DNA of 25,433 bases from JACMJP01 sp046160675 (GTDB lineage: Bacteria > Bacteroidota > Bacteroidia > Chitinophagales > BACL12): contig JBJXHH010000122.1 of the NCBI GenBank assembly GCA_046160675.1, forward strand, positions 1 through 25,433, read 5' to 3'. The notes below the pieces were generated by a model. That model saw only the letters and a program-made list of their open reading frames with translations, did no database searches and was not told where the DNA came from. A program made the translations under genes and the position numbers. Every line of letters begins with the position of its first letter. The stretch's first letter is position 1. Shown in pieces: positions 1 through 8,477 of the stretch.

Positions 1-1868
1 ATAAATATCATGCAATTATTAAAAAGACATTTATTGATTTTGATATCAGTTTTGATATATATCACAGAACATCAGAACCCATTCATCATGAAACATCGCA
101 AGAGTTTTTTCTAAAATTGTACAACAACAATGTATTTGAAGAAAAGGAAACCGAACAATATTTTGATGAACAGTTTCAACAATTTCTCGCTGACAGATAT
201 ATTACAGGAACCTGCCCTGTGTGTGCAAACCCAAATGCGTATGGCGATCAGTGTGAACGCTGCGGAACTTCCTTATCCCCCACAGATCTTATTAATCCAA
301 TTTCTACTTTAAGCAATCAAACGCCAATTAAAAAGAAAACGAAACATTGGTATCTGCCGCTGAATAAATTTGAGGCATGGTTAAAAGAATGGATCATAGA
401 AGGCAAGGGAAGAAGCGAAGAATGGAAAAAAAATGTGATGGGGCAATGTGCAAGCTGGTTGAACGAAGGGTTACATCCCCGGGCAATTACAAGAGATCTT
501 GACTGGGGAGTAAAGGTACCGCTACCTGATGCCGACGGAAAAGTATTATACGTTTGGATGGATGCGCCCATTGGTTATATAAGCGCAACAAAACAATGGG
601 CAATTGATAACGGCAAAGATTGGAAACCTTACTGGCAGGATAAGGCAACAAAGCTCTTACATTTTATTGGCAAGGATAATATTGTGTTTCATTGTATCAT
701 CTTTCCCTGCATTTTAAAAAGCCATGGTGATTATATTTTACCAACCAATGTTCCGGCAAATGAATTCATGAATCTTGAAGGCGATAAGATCAGTACATCA
801 AGAAACTGGAATATTCAGCTGCATGAATATTTAGAAGAATTTCCGGGCAAAGAAGATGTGATGCGTTATGTTCTTGCCTCAAATTTTCCGGAAACAAAAG
901 ACAGTGAATTCACATGGCGGGATTTCCAGGCCAGAAATAATAATGAACTGGTAGCTATTCTCGGAAACTTTGTGAACCGTGTTCTTGTGCTCACTCAAAA
1001 ATATTGCGAATCAAAAATTCCGGCACATAACGAACCCTTATTAGAGGAAAAATATATCATTGATTACAAAAAAAATGTTCGGAAAATTGTTGAAGAGGAA
1101 TATATTCCTGCAATGGAGAACTATCGTTTCAGAGATGTGCTTGTAGCAATGATGGATGTTGTGCGCCTCGGAAACAAACTGCTTACTGATTATGAACCAT
1201 GGAAGTTAATAAAAACGGATGCGCATAAAACAACGGGCATTCTCCGTTTATGTTTAGAGAGCACGGTTGACATCGCATTGCTGTGTGAACCATTTCTTCC
1301 CTTCACAGCAAAAAAAATGTTTGATGTTTTGCAGGTGGATGGAAAAAAACTTGGCTTTGAGTTTTCGCAAGATAAATTACAGGTAGGAATAGAAATAAAA
1401 GATCCTGTTCACTTATTTGATAAAATTGATGATACTGTGATCGAAAAGAAACTCAGCCAGCTTGAAGAGGTTAGAAATCTGAGAAATCAGAACAATTCAA
1501 AATCACAAGAAATACAAAATTCCATTTATCCCTCTATCAAACCCACCATTCAATTTGAAGACTTTTCAAAACTTGATATCAGAACCGGCACTATCACAAA
1601 AGCCGAGAAAGTGCAGAAGGCTGATAAACTGTTAAAACTTACTGTTGAACTTGGGTTTGAAAAAAGAACCATCCTTTCAGGCATCGCCCAACATTTTAGC
1701 CCCGAAGAGATCATTGGAAAAAAAGTTATTGTTCTTGCAAACCTTGCTGCCCGTACAATGAAAGGCATTGAAAGCAACGGAATGATACTAATGGCTGAAG
1801 ACAGTTCGGGTAAACTCTATTTCATCAACCCTGAGGGACTTGAAAGCCCGGGTCTGCCAATAAGTTGA
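1..1868 (+). CDS. metG: Methionine--tRNA ligase, 3' part (5' end outside window)
   Basis: This enzyme charges tRNA-Met with methionine in the cytoplasm. The reading frame is already open at base 3 and runs without a stop into the codons at 117, so the gene begins upstream of the window and the TTG at 117 is not its start. Visible parts, in order, are a catalytic-domain zinc knuckle (CPVC then CERC, about bases 213-263), the class I signature in its Bacteroidota form KISTS (normally KMSKS, about 787-801), an alpha-helical anticodon-binding domain, and a C-terminal EMAP/Trbp111-like tRNA-binding domain starting near FSKLDIRTGTI (about 1560-1850). The zinc ligands are intact. The HIGH motif lies outside the window. 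The fused C-terminal domain is the dimerising, tRNA-binding extension found in many bacterial MetG proteins. The identification is very secure; nothing looks degraded. Confidence 0.97.
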   Translation, partial: KYHAIIKKTFIDFDISFDIYHRTSEPIHHETSQEFFLKLYNNNVFEEKETEQYFDEQFQQFLADRYITGTCPVCANPNAYGDQCERCGTSLSPTDLINPISTLSNQTPIKKKTKHWYLPLNKFEAWLKEWIIEGKGRSEEWKKNVMGQCASWLNEGLHPRAITRDLDWGVKVPLPDADGKVLYVWMDAPIGYISATKQWAIDNGKDWKPYWQDKATKLLHFIGKDNIVFHCIIFPCILKSHGDYILPTNVPANEFMNLEGDKISTSRNWNIQLHEYLEEFPGKEDVMRYVLASNFPETKDSEFTWRDFQARNNNELVAILGNFVNRVLVLTQKYCESKIPAHNEPLLEEKYIIDYKKNVRKIVEEEYIPAMENYRFRDVLVAMMDVVRLGNKLLTDYEPWKLIKTDAHKTTGILRLCLESTVDIALLCEPFLPFTAKKMFDVLQVDGKKLGFEFSQDKLQVGIEIKDPVHLFDKIDDTVIEKKLSQLEEVRNLRNQNNSKSQEIQNSIYPSIKPTIQFEDFSKLDIRTGTITKAEKVQKADKLLKLTVELGFEKRTILSGIAQHFSPEEIIGKKVIVLANLAARTMKGIESNGMILMAEDSSGKLYFINPEGLESPGLPIS

Positions 1869-1957
1869 GGATTAGCTTTTCAATACCCTAAGGGCACCTC
1901 TTGAATAAAAATCCAGAAATTTTTGCAACGCAAGCATGTCACACCCCGTCTGCTTTA

Positions 1958-1973
1958 CATTGTGTTCACAATG
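1958..1973. promoter_or_regulatory. Perfect inverted repeat upstream of the polysaccharide operon
   Basis: CATTGTG-TT-CACAATG is a 7-bp perfect dyad with a 2-bp centre. It lies in the 197-bp gap between metG and the exporter gene, about 64 bp upstream of the -7 box at 2037-2044. The central spacer is too short for a stable RNA hairpin, so a DNA-binding site for a dimeric regulator is the better reading. It resembles but does not match a CRP site, which has a longer spacer. The regulator is unknown. Confidence 0.35.
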
Positions 1974-2036
1974 GGTAAAACCATAGCCGTAACCACAATT
2001 TGTAAATGACAACCATTAAAAGTTCACTATTCAGTT

Positions 2037-2044
2037 TATCTTTG
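2037..2044 (+). promoter_or_regulatory. Bacteroidota-type -7 box for the polysaccharide operon
   Basis: TATCTTTG matches the TAnnTTTG -7 consensus of the Bacteroidota housekeeping sigma factor. It sits 21 bp before the ATG at 2066, giving a short leader ending in an A-rich stretch. No good -33 TTG element is seen at the expected distance, so the call rests on the -7 box and its position. The box falls inside the longer reading frame that opens at 2006, which argues that translation starts at 2066. Confidence 0.45.
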
Positions 2045-2065
2045 CACGAAATTTTAAAAAAACCT

Positions 2066-4663
2066 ATGAAGAGATTTTCTTCTCTGGGCTTGATGTTATT
2101 GATTCTTTGCTCAGTTTTTAGTGGATTTGCCCAAACAGGCGGGACACAAACCGGAACCACTCAAACCGGAACCACACAAACTGGTAGTACCCAAACTGGC
2201 AGTACCCAGACTGGCAGTACCCAGACTGGTAGTACCCAGCAAACTAGTGGTTCCCAGCCATCAACTTTTGATGTTCCGGGCTTCGGAACTGTTTCTGAAA
2301 GCACCTTACAATCAATGGGTTTGAGCGATGAAGAAATTGACGCCGTTCTTGGCGAATTGGGGTTGTCTGAAACTACAACTACTACCGGCAACGCAATTGA
2401 GCAAACATCCTCTACACTTGAACAATCCCAGCAGTCTGCAGAACAACAATCTCAACAAAATACAACCACTGAGCAGCAAACTACTGAAACACAGGAACAG
2501 GATCAGCAAGAACAAGATCAAACACAAGATCAGTCAAGCCAAAACGCAAACCAGGCTGCGGGACAAATATTCGGGCAGGATTTTTTCAGAAACGGCAATA
2601 TTACTATTTATGATAAAGTACCCAATGCAAAAGCCAGCGATTCCTATATTATAGGCCCAGGCGATCAACTTGGCATCTCAGTTTATGGCGATATAGCAAG
2701 TTACAACCAGAATTTTACTGTAACCGAGGATGGATATATTGATGTGTACGGCATAGGAAGGATTTACCTGCAGGGATTAACTTACAGCGCAGCAAAAAAA
2801 CTCCTCCGTCAAAGATTTAATACGTACATCAGTACTTCAAGGGGAAACTTTGATGTATCTCTTACCTATTCAAAAAATATTAAAGTAAACATAGTGGGCG
2901 AAGTAAGCAGCCCGGGTTCTTATAACATAGCATCTGTAAACACAGCTTTTAATGCCTTGGCGGCAGCAGGGGGCCCGAATGACATAGGCAGTGTTAGAAG
3001 TATTCAGATTAAAAGGGAAGGGAAAGTGATTAAAACACTTGATGTGTACCAGTTTCTCCTCAATCCCGGAACAACCGACGATACTTATCTTGAAAACAAT
3101 GATTATATCATCGTTTCACCGATTGGCCGAGTTATAACTATTGAGGGAGAAGTAAACCGCCCTCATAAATATGAATTGGTAAAAGGTGAGAACCTGAATG
3201 AATTGATTTATTACGCCGGCGGATTGAAGTCAACTGCTTATAAACGCAATGTAACTATCAAACGTTATGAGGATAATGAAAACGTAGTGATGGACATTAA
3301 CCTTGATAGCATGATGAAAGCCCAAATAAACTTCCAGTTACTTGACGGTGATTTAGTATCTTTTGCAAAGATTCCCGAAGTTGTTGAAAATGTAGTGAGC
3401 ATTCAAGGTTCAGTTCGTTTCCCTGGCACTTACCAGTTATCTGAAGGATTACGCATAAGTGATGTTATTGATAAAGCAAAAGGTTTATCTTATGAAGCAT
3501 ATACTGAACGGGCATACCTTATTCGTAAAGATGATAAGTTAAACGATGTATACATTCCTTTTAATTTGGGTGAAGTAGTAGCAGACCCAACCTCTCCCTT
3601 TAATTTTCAGCTTACAAAATTTGATGTAATAGATGTGTTCTCAAAAGATAAATTTAGGGAAACTTTTAGTGTATCTATTCAGGGAGCTATAAAAGCACCA
3701 GGTCAGCTTCCCTACTTTGTTAATATGACACTCAAAGATGTATTATATTATACAGGAGGTTTAAAGATTGAAGCTGCAAACAACAAGATTGAAATATCAA
3801 GGATTATTAATTTAGGGGAAGCTATTCAAGACCCTCAACCTACAAGGGTGGTGATTGAATCTATTCAAATAGGAAAAAACCTTGAAATACCTGATGCTTC
3901 AGAACAATTTATCCTGCAACCCTATGATATTATATATGTAAGGTCAACTCCCGAGTTTGAAATTCAAAGAAATATTACAATCCAGGGTGAAGTATTGTAT
4001 CCCGGAAACTATTCAATTTTATCAAAAACGGAAACAATTGCAGATGTTGTTGAAAGAGCGGGCGGTTTAACCCAGTACGCTTATGCAGATGGTGCAACGA
4101 TTACCAGAAACAATGTTTCAAATACCCTCTTGTTTTTAGGGAAAGCATTAAAGAACCCCGGATCAAAGTTTAACTATGTAATAAGAGAAGGTGATATTAT
4201 TGTTGTGCCCAAACAGGGTGACCTTGTGAGCATGAGTGGGGCTATAAAATATCCTTTTGTTACAGGAGCAGGAGAAGGCAGTGCTGAAGTGGAAGGAGTA
4301 GCTACTACTGTTGAAACAGGATTAGTTATGGTTCCATTTGAAAAAGGCAGAACAGCAAGATATTACATTAAACACTACGGAAAGAATTTTGCCGATGATG
4401 CAAAACGTAGTGAAACTTATATTATCCAACCAAACGGCTACCTCAAACGAACGCATAATATCCTTTTCATTCATTTTTATCCGAGAGTAAAAGTAAAGGG
4501 TTCTGAAATCGTAGTTCCACAGAAAATAGACGAAAAAGAAGAAGAGGAAGAAGCAACACCATCAGAAACACCATTTGACTGGAACGTATTTGCAACAACT
4601 CTTAGCGCAAGCATACTAAGTTTTGCAACCATCTTTGTTCTTGTAAACAACTCAAAGAGATAA
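2066..4663 (+). CDS. SLBB-domain polysaccharide export protein (Wza-like)
   Basis: This is probably the outer-membrane/periplasmic channel component for polysaccharide export. From ATG 2066 the 865-residue protein has a signal peptide (about 1-22, ending SGFA before QTGG). Next come seven 5-residue repeats of the type QTGST (23-57) and a Gln/Thr-rich stretch (about 107-168). A Poly_export domain follows (about 190-275, with IGPGDQLGISVYGD). Then there are five clear SLBB repeats, starting near residues 274, 357, 443, 535 and 637 with xIxGEVxxPGxY cores, and a weaker sixth near 721. A hydrophobic segment (about 838-858) ends the protein. An ATG at 2006 is in frame, but it would precede the signal peptide by 20 residues and lie upstream of the -7 box at 2037, so 2066 is preferred. 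It is much longer than E. coli Wza (about 380 residues) but has the multi-SLBB form common in Bacteroidota. First gene of the operon. Confidence 0.92.
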   Translation: MKRFSSLGLMLLILCSVFSGFAQTGGTQTGTTQTGTTQTGSTQTGSTQTGSTQTGSTQQTSGSQPSTFDVPGFGTVSESTLQSMGLSDEEIDAVLGELGLSETTTTTGNAIEQTSSTLEQSQQSAEQQSQQNTTTEQQTTETQEQDQQEQDQTQDQSSQNANQAAGQIFGQDFFRNGNITIYDKVPNAKASDSYIIGPGDQLGISVYGDIASYNQNFTVTEDGYIDVYGIGRIYLQGLTYSAAKKLLRQRFNTYISTSRGNFDVSLTYSKNIKVNIVGEVSSPGSYNIASVNTAFNALAAAGGPNDIGSVRSIQIKREGKVIKTLDVYQFLLNPGTTDDTYLENNDYIIVSPIGRVITIEGEVNRPHKYELVKGENLNELIYYAGGLKSTAYKRNVTIKRYEDNENVVMDINLDSMMKAQINFQLLDGDLVSFAKIPEVVENVVSIQGSVRFPGTYQLSEGLRISDVIDKAKGLSYEAYTERAYLIRKDDKLNDVYIPFNLGEVVADPTSPFNFQLTKFDVIDVFSKDKFRETFSVSIQGAIKAPGQLPYFVNMTLKDVLYYTGGLKIEAANNKIEISRIINLGEAIQDPQPTRVVIESIQIGKNLEIPDASEQFILQPYDIIYVRSTPEFEIQRNITIQGEVLYPGNYSILSKTETIADVVERAGGLTQYAYADGATITRNNVSNTLLFLGKALKNPGSKFNYVIREGDIIVVPKQGDLVSMSGAIKYPFVTGAGEGSAEVEGVATTVETGLVMVPFEKGRTARYYIKHYGKNFADDAKRSETYIIQPNGYLKRTHNILFIHFYPRVKVKGSEIVVPQKIDEKEEEEEATPSETPFDWNVFATTLSASILSFATIFVLVNNSKR
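2132..2236 (+). repeat. Seven tandem 15-bp in-frame repeats (QTGxT)
   Basis: Seven consecutive 15-bp units encode QTGGT, QTGTT twice and QTGST four times, directly after the predicted signal-peptide cleavage site. The last four units differ from one another at only one or two bases, mainly wobble positions, which suggests recent slippage or unequal recombination. Because the unit is a multiple of three, copy-number changes would alter linker length without a frameshift. Confidence 0.9.
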
Positions 4664-4701
4664 TTGAATTAACACCAAATACACCGAATACCTAGCACAG
4701 C

Positions 4702-5841
4702 ATGCAATACGACCGCCCTTATAATGATGAAATAAATATTGGTGATCTTTTTACCAAGCTGGGAGAATACAGGAGATATCTTGCTAGAAGATGGTGGGTT
4801 ATTTTGATAGCCGCCATTGTACTTGGCATTTTGTTGCGGTTTTTTGCGGTTTGGAAGAAAGAACTTTATACCTCTCATACAGATTTTGCTGTAAAAGGTG
4901 TGGAGGGTGAATCTACTTCATCCCTTGCCTCACTTGCTTCTTCATTTGGTATAGGTATTTCTACAGGCTCTGAATTTACAAATGATTATTTCCAGGGCAT
5001 ACTCAAATCCAGGTCTCTTATAAAACAGGCATTACTGGTAAAAGACACAATGGCTGTCAAGAAAAATGTAGCCCCAAGAGCAGATTATCTATGTAATTTT
5101 TACATTGAAATGTACCCCCGATGGGCGAAAAAGAAAAAAGTAAAAGATTTCCGTATAACACATGGCAACTTTGACTCCCTCACCCGGCATGAAGACAGTG
5201 TGTTAAGTATATTATACGATGAGATAGTGGAGTCTGATCTTACTATTGAATTTGATGATGAGGTAGGGATGAACCAACTCGAAGTATCCTCTATCAGTTA
5301 TGATTTTTCTAACAAATTTGCCAGTTATCTTGCAAACGCCACCTCAGACTTTTACATTAATTCACAGGTAGCTAATGAAGTGACAACGGTTCGGCTGATA
5401 AGCGAAAGAGCGGACTCTATTCGGCAGGCTATGAGCTCAAAGGAAGATCAGTTAGCATCTATTCAGGACAGGTCTGCCTTTACCATTAAAGCTTCCGGGC
5501 TGTTATCACAAGGCAGGCTTCTGCGGGATATTGAATTACTGAACATTGAGTATGCCACTGTATATTCTCAGCTTGAACTTGCCAAGTTCGACATGAAAAA
5601 TAAAACCCCTCTTGTGACCTTAATTGATACGCCAGACCATTCGACCATCAAAGACAAAGAACAAACAACAGCTTTCATGATCATCGGGTTTATTGTTGGT
5701 ATCGTCCTTTGTTCCATTGTATTGATGGTGCGCAAATACATTAAAGATAGTGTGGAAGAAACCCGACAAAAACAATTGTTGATAGAACAAGTGAAAGCTG
5801 GTGAAAAATCTTTGATGGAACAAAAAAAGGAGAATTCTTAA
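4702..5841 (+). CDS. Wzz-like polysaccharide co-polymerase / chain-length determinant
   Basis: This inner-membrane protein of 379 residues has the PCP layout. It has a short cytoplasmic N terminus (INIGDLFTKLGEYRRYLARRWW), a first membrane segment (about 31-50), a large periplasmic region with a helical stretch (about 225-290), and a second membrane segment (about 324-343). A charged, probably coiled cytoplasmic tail of about 33 residues follows. In the known families these proteins set chain length and couple Wzy polymerisation to the SLBB exporter. No Walker A/B motifs or tyrosine-rich tail are present, so it is not fused to a BY-kinase. It lies 38 bp after the exporter gene and 40 bp before the acyltransferase gene, consistent with one transcript. 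The family call is firm; the exact effect on chain length is inferred. Confidence 0.85.
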   Translation: MQYDRPYNDEINIGDLFTKLGEYRRYLARRWWVILIAAIVLGILLRFFAVWKKELYTSHTDFAVKGVEGESTSSLASLASSFGIGISTGSEFTNDYFQGILKSRSLIKQALLVKDTMAVKKNVAPRADYLCNFYIEMYPRWAKKKKVKDFRITHGNFDSLTRHEDSVLSILYDEIVESDLTIEFDDEVGMNQLEVSSISYDFSNKFASYLANATSDFYINSQVANEVTTVRLISERADSIRQAMSSKEDQLASIQDRSAFTIKASGLLSQGRLLRDIELLNIEYATVYSQLELAKFDMKNKTPLVTLIDTPDHSTIKDKEQTTAFMIIGFIVGIVLCSIVLMVRKYIKDSVEETRQKQLLIEQVKAGEKSLMEQKKENS

Positions 5842-5881
5842 TTCACTTTTTTTGAATATATTTTGAATTCAGGTACAGAGC

Positions 5882-7342
5882 ATGGTTTTTAACTCTTTAC
5901 ATTTCCTCATTTTCTTCCCGATAGCTATCGGGTTATACTATTTTACCCCTTACAAATGGCGTTGGCTTGTACTTACAACCTTAAGCTACTATTTCTACAT
6001 GTGCTGGAAAGCGGAATATGCTTTTCTTATCGCATTCTCCACTACGGTGGATTATGTATGCGGTATACAAATGAGCAAAACCAACGACAAAAGCAAAAGG
6101 AAGAAATGGATGCTCCTGAGTATATTCATGAATCTTGGCCAATTGTTCTTATTCAAATACCTCAACTTTTTTACATTTTCAATCATTGAGCCGCTCAATA
6201 TTTTTCATAATTTGCCCGAGTTTAAACTTTTGCTCCCGGTAGGTATTTCATTTTATACATTTCAATCTATCAGTTACACAGTTGACGTTTACAACGGCAA
6301 GGCACCTGTTGAAAAACATTTTGGGCACTTTGCCATGTTTGTATCATACTGGCCTCAATTAGTAGCGGGGCCTATTGAGCGAAGCTGGTATATGTTACCA
6401 AGGTTAAAGGCAAATCATGATTTCAGTTACGAAAATTTCAGGGTAGGATTGATAAGAGTTTTGTGGGGATTATTTAAAAAAGCTGTAATAGCCGACAGGC
6501 TTGCAATCTTTGTAAGGGCAGTTTATCAAAATCCTGATGATCATGGCGGATTTGCAATTATCCTCGCTACCTGGCTCTTCGCCATCCAGGTATATTGCGA
6601 TTTTGGTGGCTATTGTGATATCGCTATAGGTTGTGCCCGTATGATGGGGCATAATTTGTCTGACAACTTTAAAACACCTTACTTTTCAAAATCAATCACA
6701 GAATTTTGGCGTCGCTGGCATATAACTCTGACTAACTGGATCAGAGATTACCTCTATATTCCACTAGGTGGAAACAGGGTACCCTTCGGTCGCCTCTTGT
6801 TTAACACCTGGTTCATGCTTGCTGTAATGGGCTTTTGGCACGGAGCAAACTGGACATTTATCATGTTTGGACTTATCCATGGCTTTTATTTAGTTGTTGC
6901 AAGAGTCAGGGAAAAATATGCACCTAATTTGCAATTTAGCCTTGGTAAGAATTTACAAGGAGTTACAAATGTATTCCTCATGTTTTGGGTTTTCAATCTC
7001 ACATGTATTCCAGATATCTTTTTCTGTTCAAAAGACATTCATGATGCATTCCAGATCATTGGAAACATTTTCAATGCACCTGATACAACATACAACTTGA
7101 TCTTTAACAGCTCACCTAACGGAGCTGTAACCAGCAGTGTAGAGTTTTATATTTCCTTGTTTTTTATAGTAATACTTTTTTTCATTGATTACCAGTTGTA
7201 CAGAAATAATGATATGAATATTGATGAAGTGATTGTAAGAAAACCTGTGGCTGTAAGATGGGCGTTTTATGTAATATTCACAGTTTTCCTTGCATGGTTC
7301 GCTATTACAACCAATTCGATATTTATTTATTTTCAATTTTAA
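5882..7342 (+). CDS. MBOAT-family O-acyltransferase (AlgI-like)
   Basis: This polytopic membrane protein of 486 residues is expected to take an acyl group, usually acetyl, across the inner membrane for O-acylation of a polysaccharide. Family landmarks are LPVGISFYTFQ (118-128), VAGPIER (161-167), WRRWHITL followed by YIPLGGNR (276-299), the FWHGANW block with the likely catalytic His320, and a second conserved histidine in GLIHG (His333). The length fits AlgI/PatA-type proteins. It is followed after one base by an SGNH-like gene, the usual MBOAT plus periplasmic-esterase pairing, so the two probably act together on the exported polymer. Codons 12-17 contain a perfect 16-bp palindrome (see the separate entry). 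The donor and target sugar cannot be read from the sequence. Confidence 0.93.
   Translation: MVFNSLHFLIFFPIAIGLYYFTPYKWRWLVLTTLSYYFYMCWKAEYAFLIAFSTTVDYVCGIQMSKTNDKSKRKKWMLLSIFMNLGQLFLFKYLNFFTFSIIEPLNIFHNLPEFKLLLPVGISFYTFQSISYTVDVYNGKAPVEKHFGHFAMFVSYWPQLVAGPIERSWYMLPRLKANHDFSYENFRVGLIRVLWGLFKKAVIADRLAIFVRAVYQNPDDHGGFAIILATWLFAIQVYCDFGGYCDIAIGCARMMGHNLSDNFKTPYFSKSITEFWRRWHITLTNWIRDYLYIPLGGNRVPFGRLLFNTWFMLAVMGFWHGANWTFIMFGLIHGFYLVVARVREKYAPNLQFSLGKNLQGVTNVFLMFWVFNLTCIPDIFFCSKDIHDAFQIIGNIFNAPDTTYNLIFNSSPNGAVTSSVEFYISLFFIVILFFIDYQLYRNNDMNIDEVIVRKPVAVRWAFYVIFTVFLAWFAITTNSIFIYFQF
5917..5932. repeat. Perfect 16-bp palindrome inside the MBOAT coding sequence
   Basis: CCCGATAGCTATCGGG is fully self-complementary and lies in the first membrane segment of the acyltransferase gene, encoding part of FPIAIG. 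Its length and perfection are unlikely by chance in AT-rich coding DNA. It could be a dispersed genomic palindrome, a protein-binding site, or an mRNA hairpin near the start codon. Only one copy was noticed in this window. Confidence 0.6.
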
Positions 7343-7343
7343 C

Positions 7344-8477
7344 ATGAAGCAACTTGTCATAAAATTCACCCTGCTGTTAGCAATCGTATTTGCGATAACG
7401 CTGATAGTGAGTTCTTTTATGCCGTTTACCTGGGGTAATCAAAGACTGAATACAAAGTTTCATGAATACAGTAAAAACCCAGATCAGTATAATACCGTGT
7501 TAGTAGGCGCCAGCACCACTTACAGGCATATAAACCCTTCACAATTCGATTCAGCCGTAAATGCAATAAGGCCTGACCTGAAGATTAAGTCTTTCAATTT
7601 TGGAATACCTGCTAACAGGACACCGCAGTCAGTGTATACCTTGTATCAGTTGATGGACTTTAAAAAAGATAATATTCAATATGTTGTGCTTGACCTGAGT
7701 GAGCTTACAAAAATGGGCGTTGAAAATTTGCACAAAAAAGAAATGCTTTTTTGGTACAACTGGGGAAACATTGACAACATTATGGAGGCATCCTATGAAA
7801 GCGAGAAAAGCTGGGGGAATAAAGTAGGCGTACCTGGATTGCATTTATTTTCTTTTTTTGAAAGACAATACATGATAGGTATGGGTTCAAGCATGATGGA
7901 ACAATTTGCCGGAAAAAACCTGCAACCGCTTTCAATTGGCCCGGAGCAAAACGGATTTTATGCACTTGACCAGGAAATGATTGACGACCCGGGTGGCGAT
8001 CTTGCACAACGTTACGATGTACTGCGCAGGCAGGATACGATTGATTATCGTACAAAACGATGCCAGGAACTTTGGAACAAGTTTAATACGCAGGAAAAAA
8101 ACCCTAACAAAACAATAGAAAAAGATCTGAAAGAGTTGATAGCTTATTGTGAAAAACATAACATAAAAATTGTGTTCATGCTTTCACAAAGGCTGGGTGA
8201 CAGATATCAATACCTGCTGCCGCTTATAAACCAGATACCCGAAAAAAACAAGATCAGTTTTGCAAATCCTTCAGAATTTCCTCTGCTGAATGAAAGAGAA
8301 AACCTATTTGATCTTGCGCATCTGAATGGAAATGGAGCAAAAATTTTTACAAACATTTTTGCAAACGAATTTATAAAACGCATAAACATGCAGGAAGGAA
8401 AGCAGGCTGAAATACCAACTTCTCATGACACTCAATTTTCCACTGAAGATACAATTACAACGGATGCAACATTATGA
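7344..8477 (+). CDS. Membrane-anchored SGNH/GDSL-like protein, partner of the MBOAT acyltransferase
   Basis: The 377-residue protein begins with one membrane-anchor segment (about 7-26) followed by a periplasmic domain. The block VLVGASTTYRH places a candidate nucleophile at Ser57, and FDLAHLNGNGA near the C terminus supplies an Asp323-x-x-His326 pair. This is the Ser/Asp/His layout of SGNH esterases such as AlgX/AlgJ and the DltD-like proteins that finish MBOAT-dependent O-acylation. The ATG at 7344 directly follows the MBOAT stop codon. An in-frame ATG at 7290 lies inside the MBOAT gene and would precede the anchor by 18 residues, so it is rejected. The last 4 bases overlap the flippase start (ATGA). 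Role inferred: transfer of acetyl to the polysaccharide, or its removal. It could be a non-enzymatic scaffold, but the retained triad argues against that. Confidence 0.75.
   Translation: MKQLVIKFTLLLAIVFAITLIVSSFMPFTWGNQRLNTKFHEYSKNPDQYNTVLVGASTTYRHINPSQFDSAVNAIRPDLKIKSFNFGIPANRTPQSVYTLYQLMDFKKDNIQYVVLDLSELTKMGVENLHKKEMLFWYNWGNIDNIMEASYESEKSWGNKVGVPGLHLFSFFERQYMIGMGSSMMEQFAGKNLQPLSIGPEQNGFYALDQEMIDDPGGDLAQRYDVLRRQDTIDYRTKRCQELWNKFNTQEKNPNKTIEKDLKELIAYCEKHNIKIVFMLSQRLGDRYQYLLPLINQIPEKNKISFANPSEFPLLNERENLFDLAHLNGNGAKIFTNIFANEFIKRINMQEGKQAEIPTSHDTQFSTEDTITTDATL

Noticed and set aside
787..801. MetG signature KISTS instead of KMSKS, considered as a sign of inactivation.
   Set aside because: As far as I recall, this is the usual form in Bacteroidota MetG, and the rest of the protein is intact.
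1958..1973. The inverted repeat considered as a CRP site or as the metG terminator.
   Set aside because: The 2-bp centre does not fit the 6-bp spacer of a CRP site, the hairpin loop would be too small, and no T-run follows.
2132..2236. Tandem repeats considered as a CRISPR array.
   Set aside because: The units are 15 bp, directly adjacent with no spacers, and encode an in-frame peptide repeat in a secreted protein.
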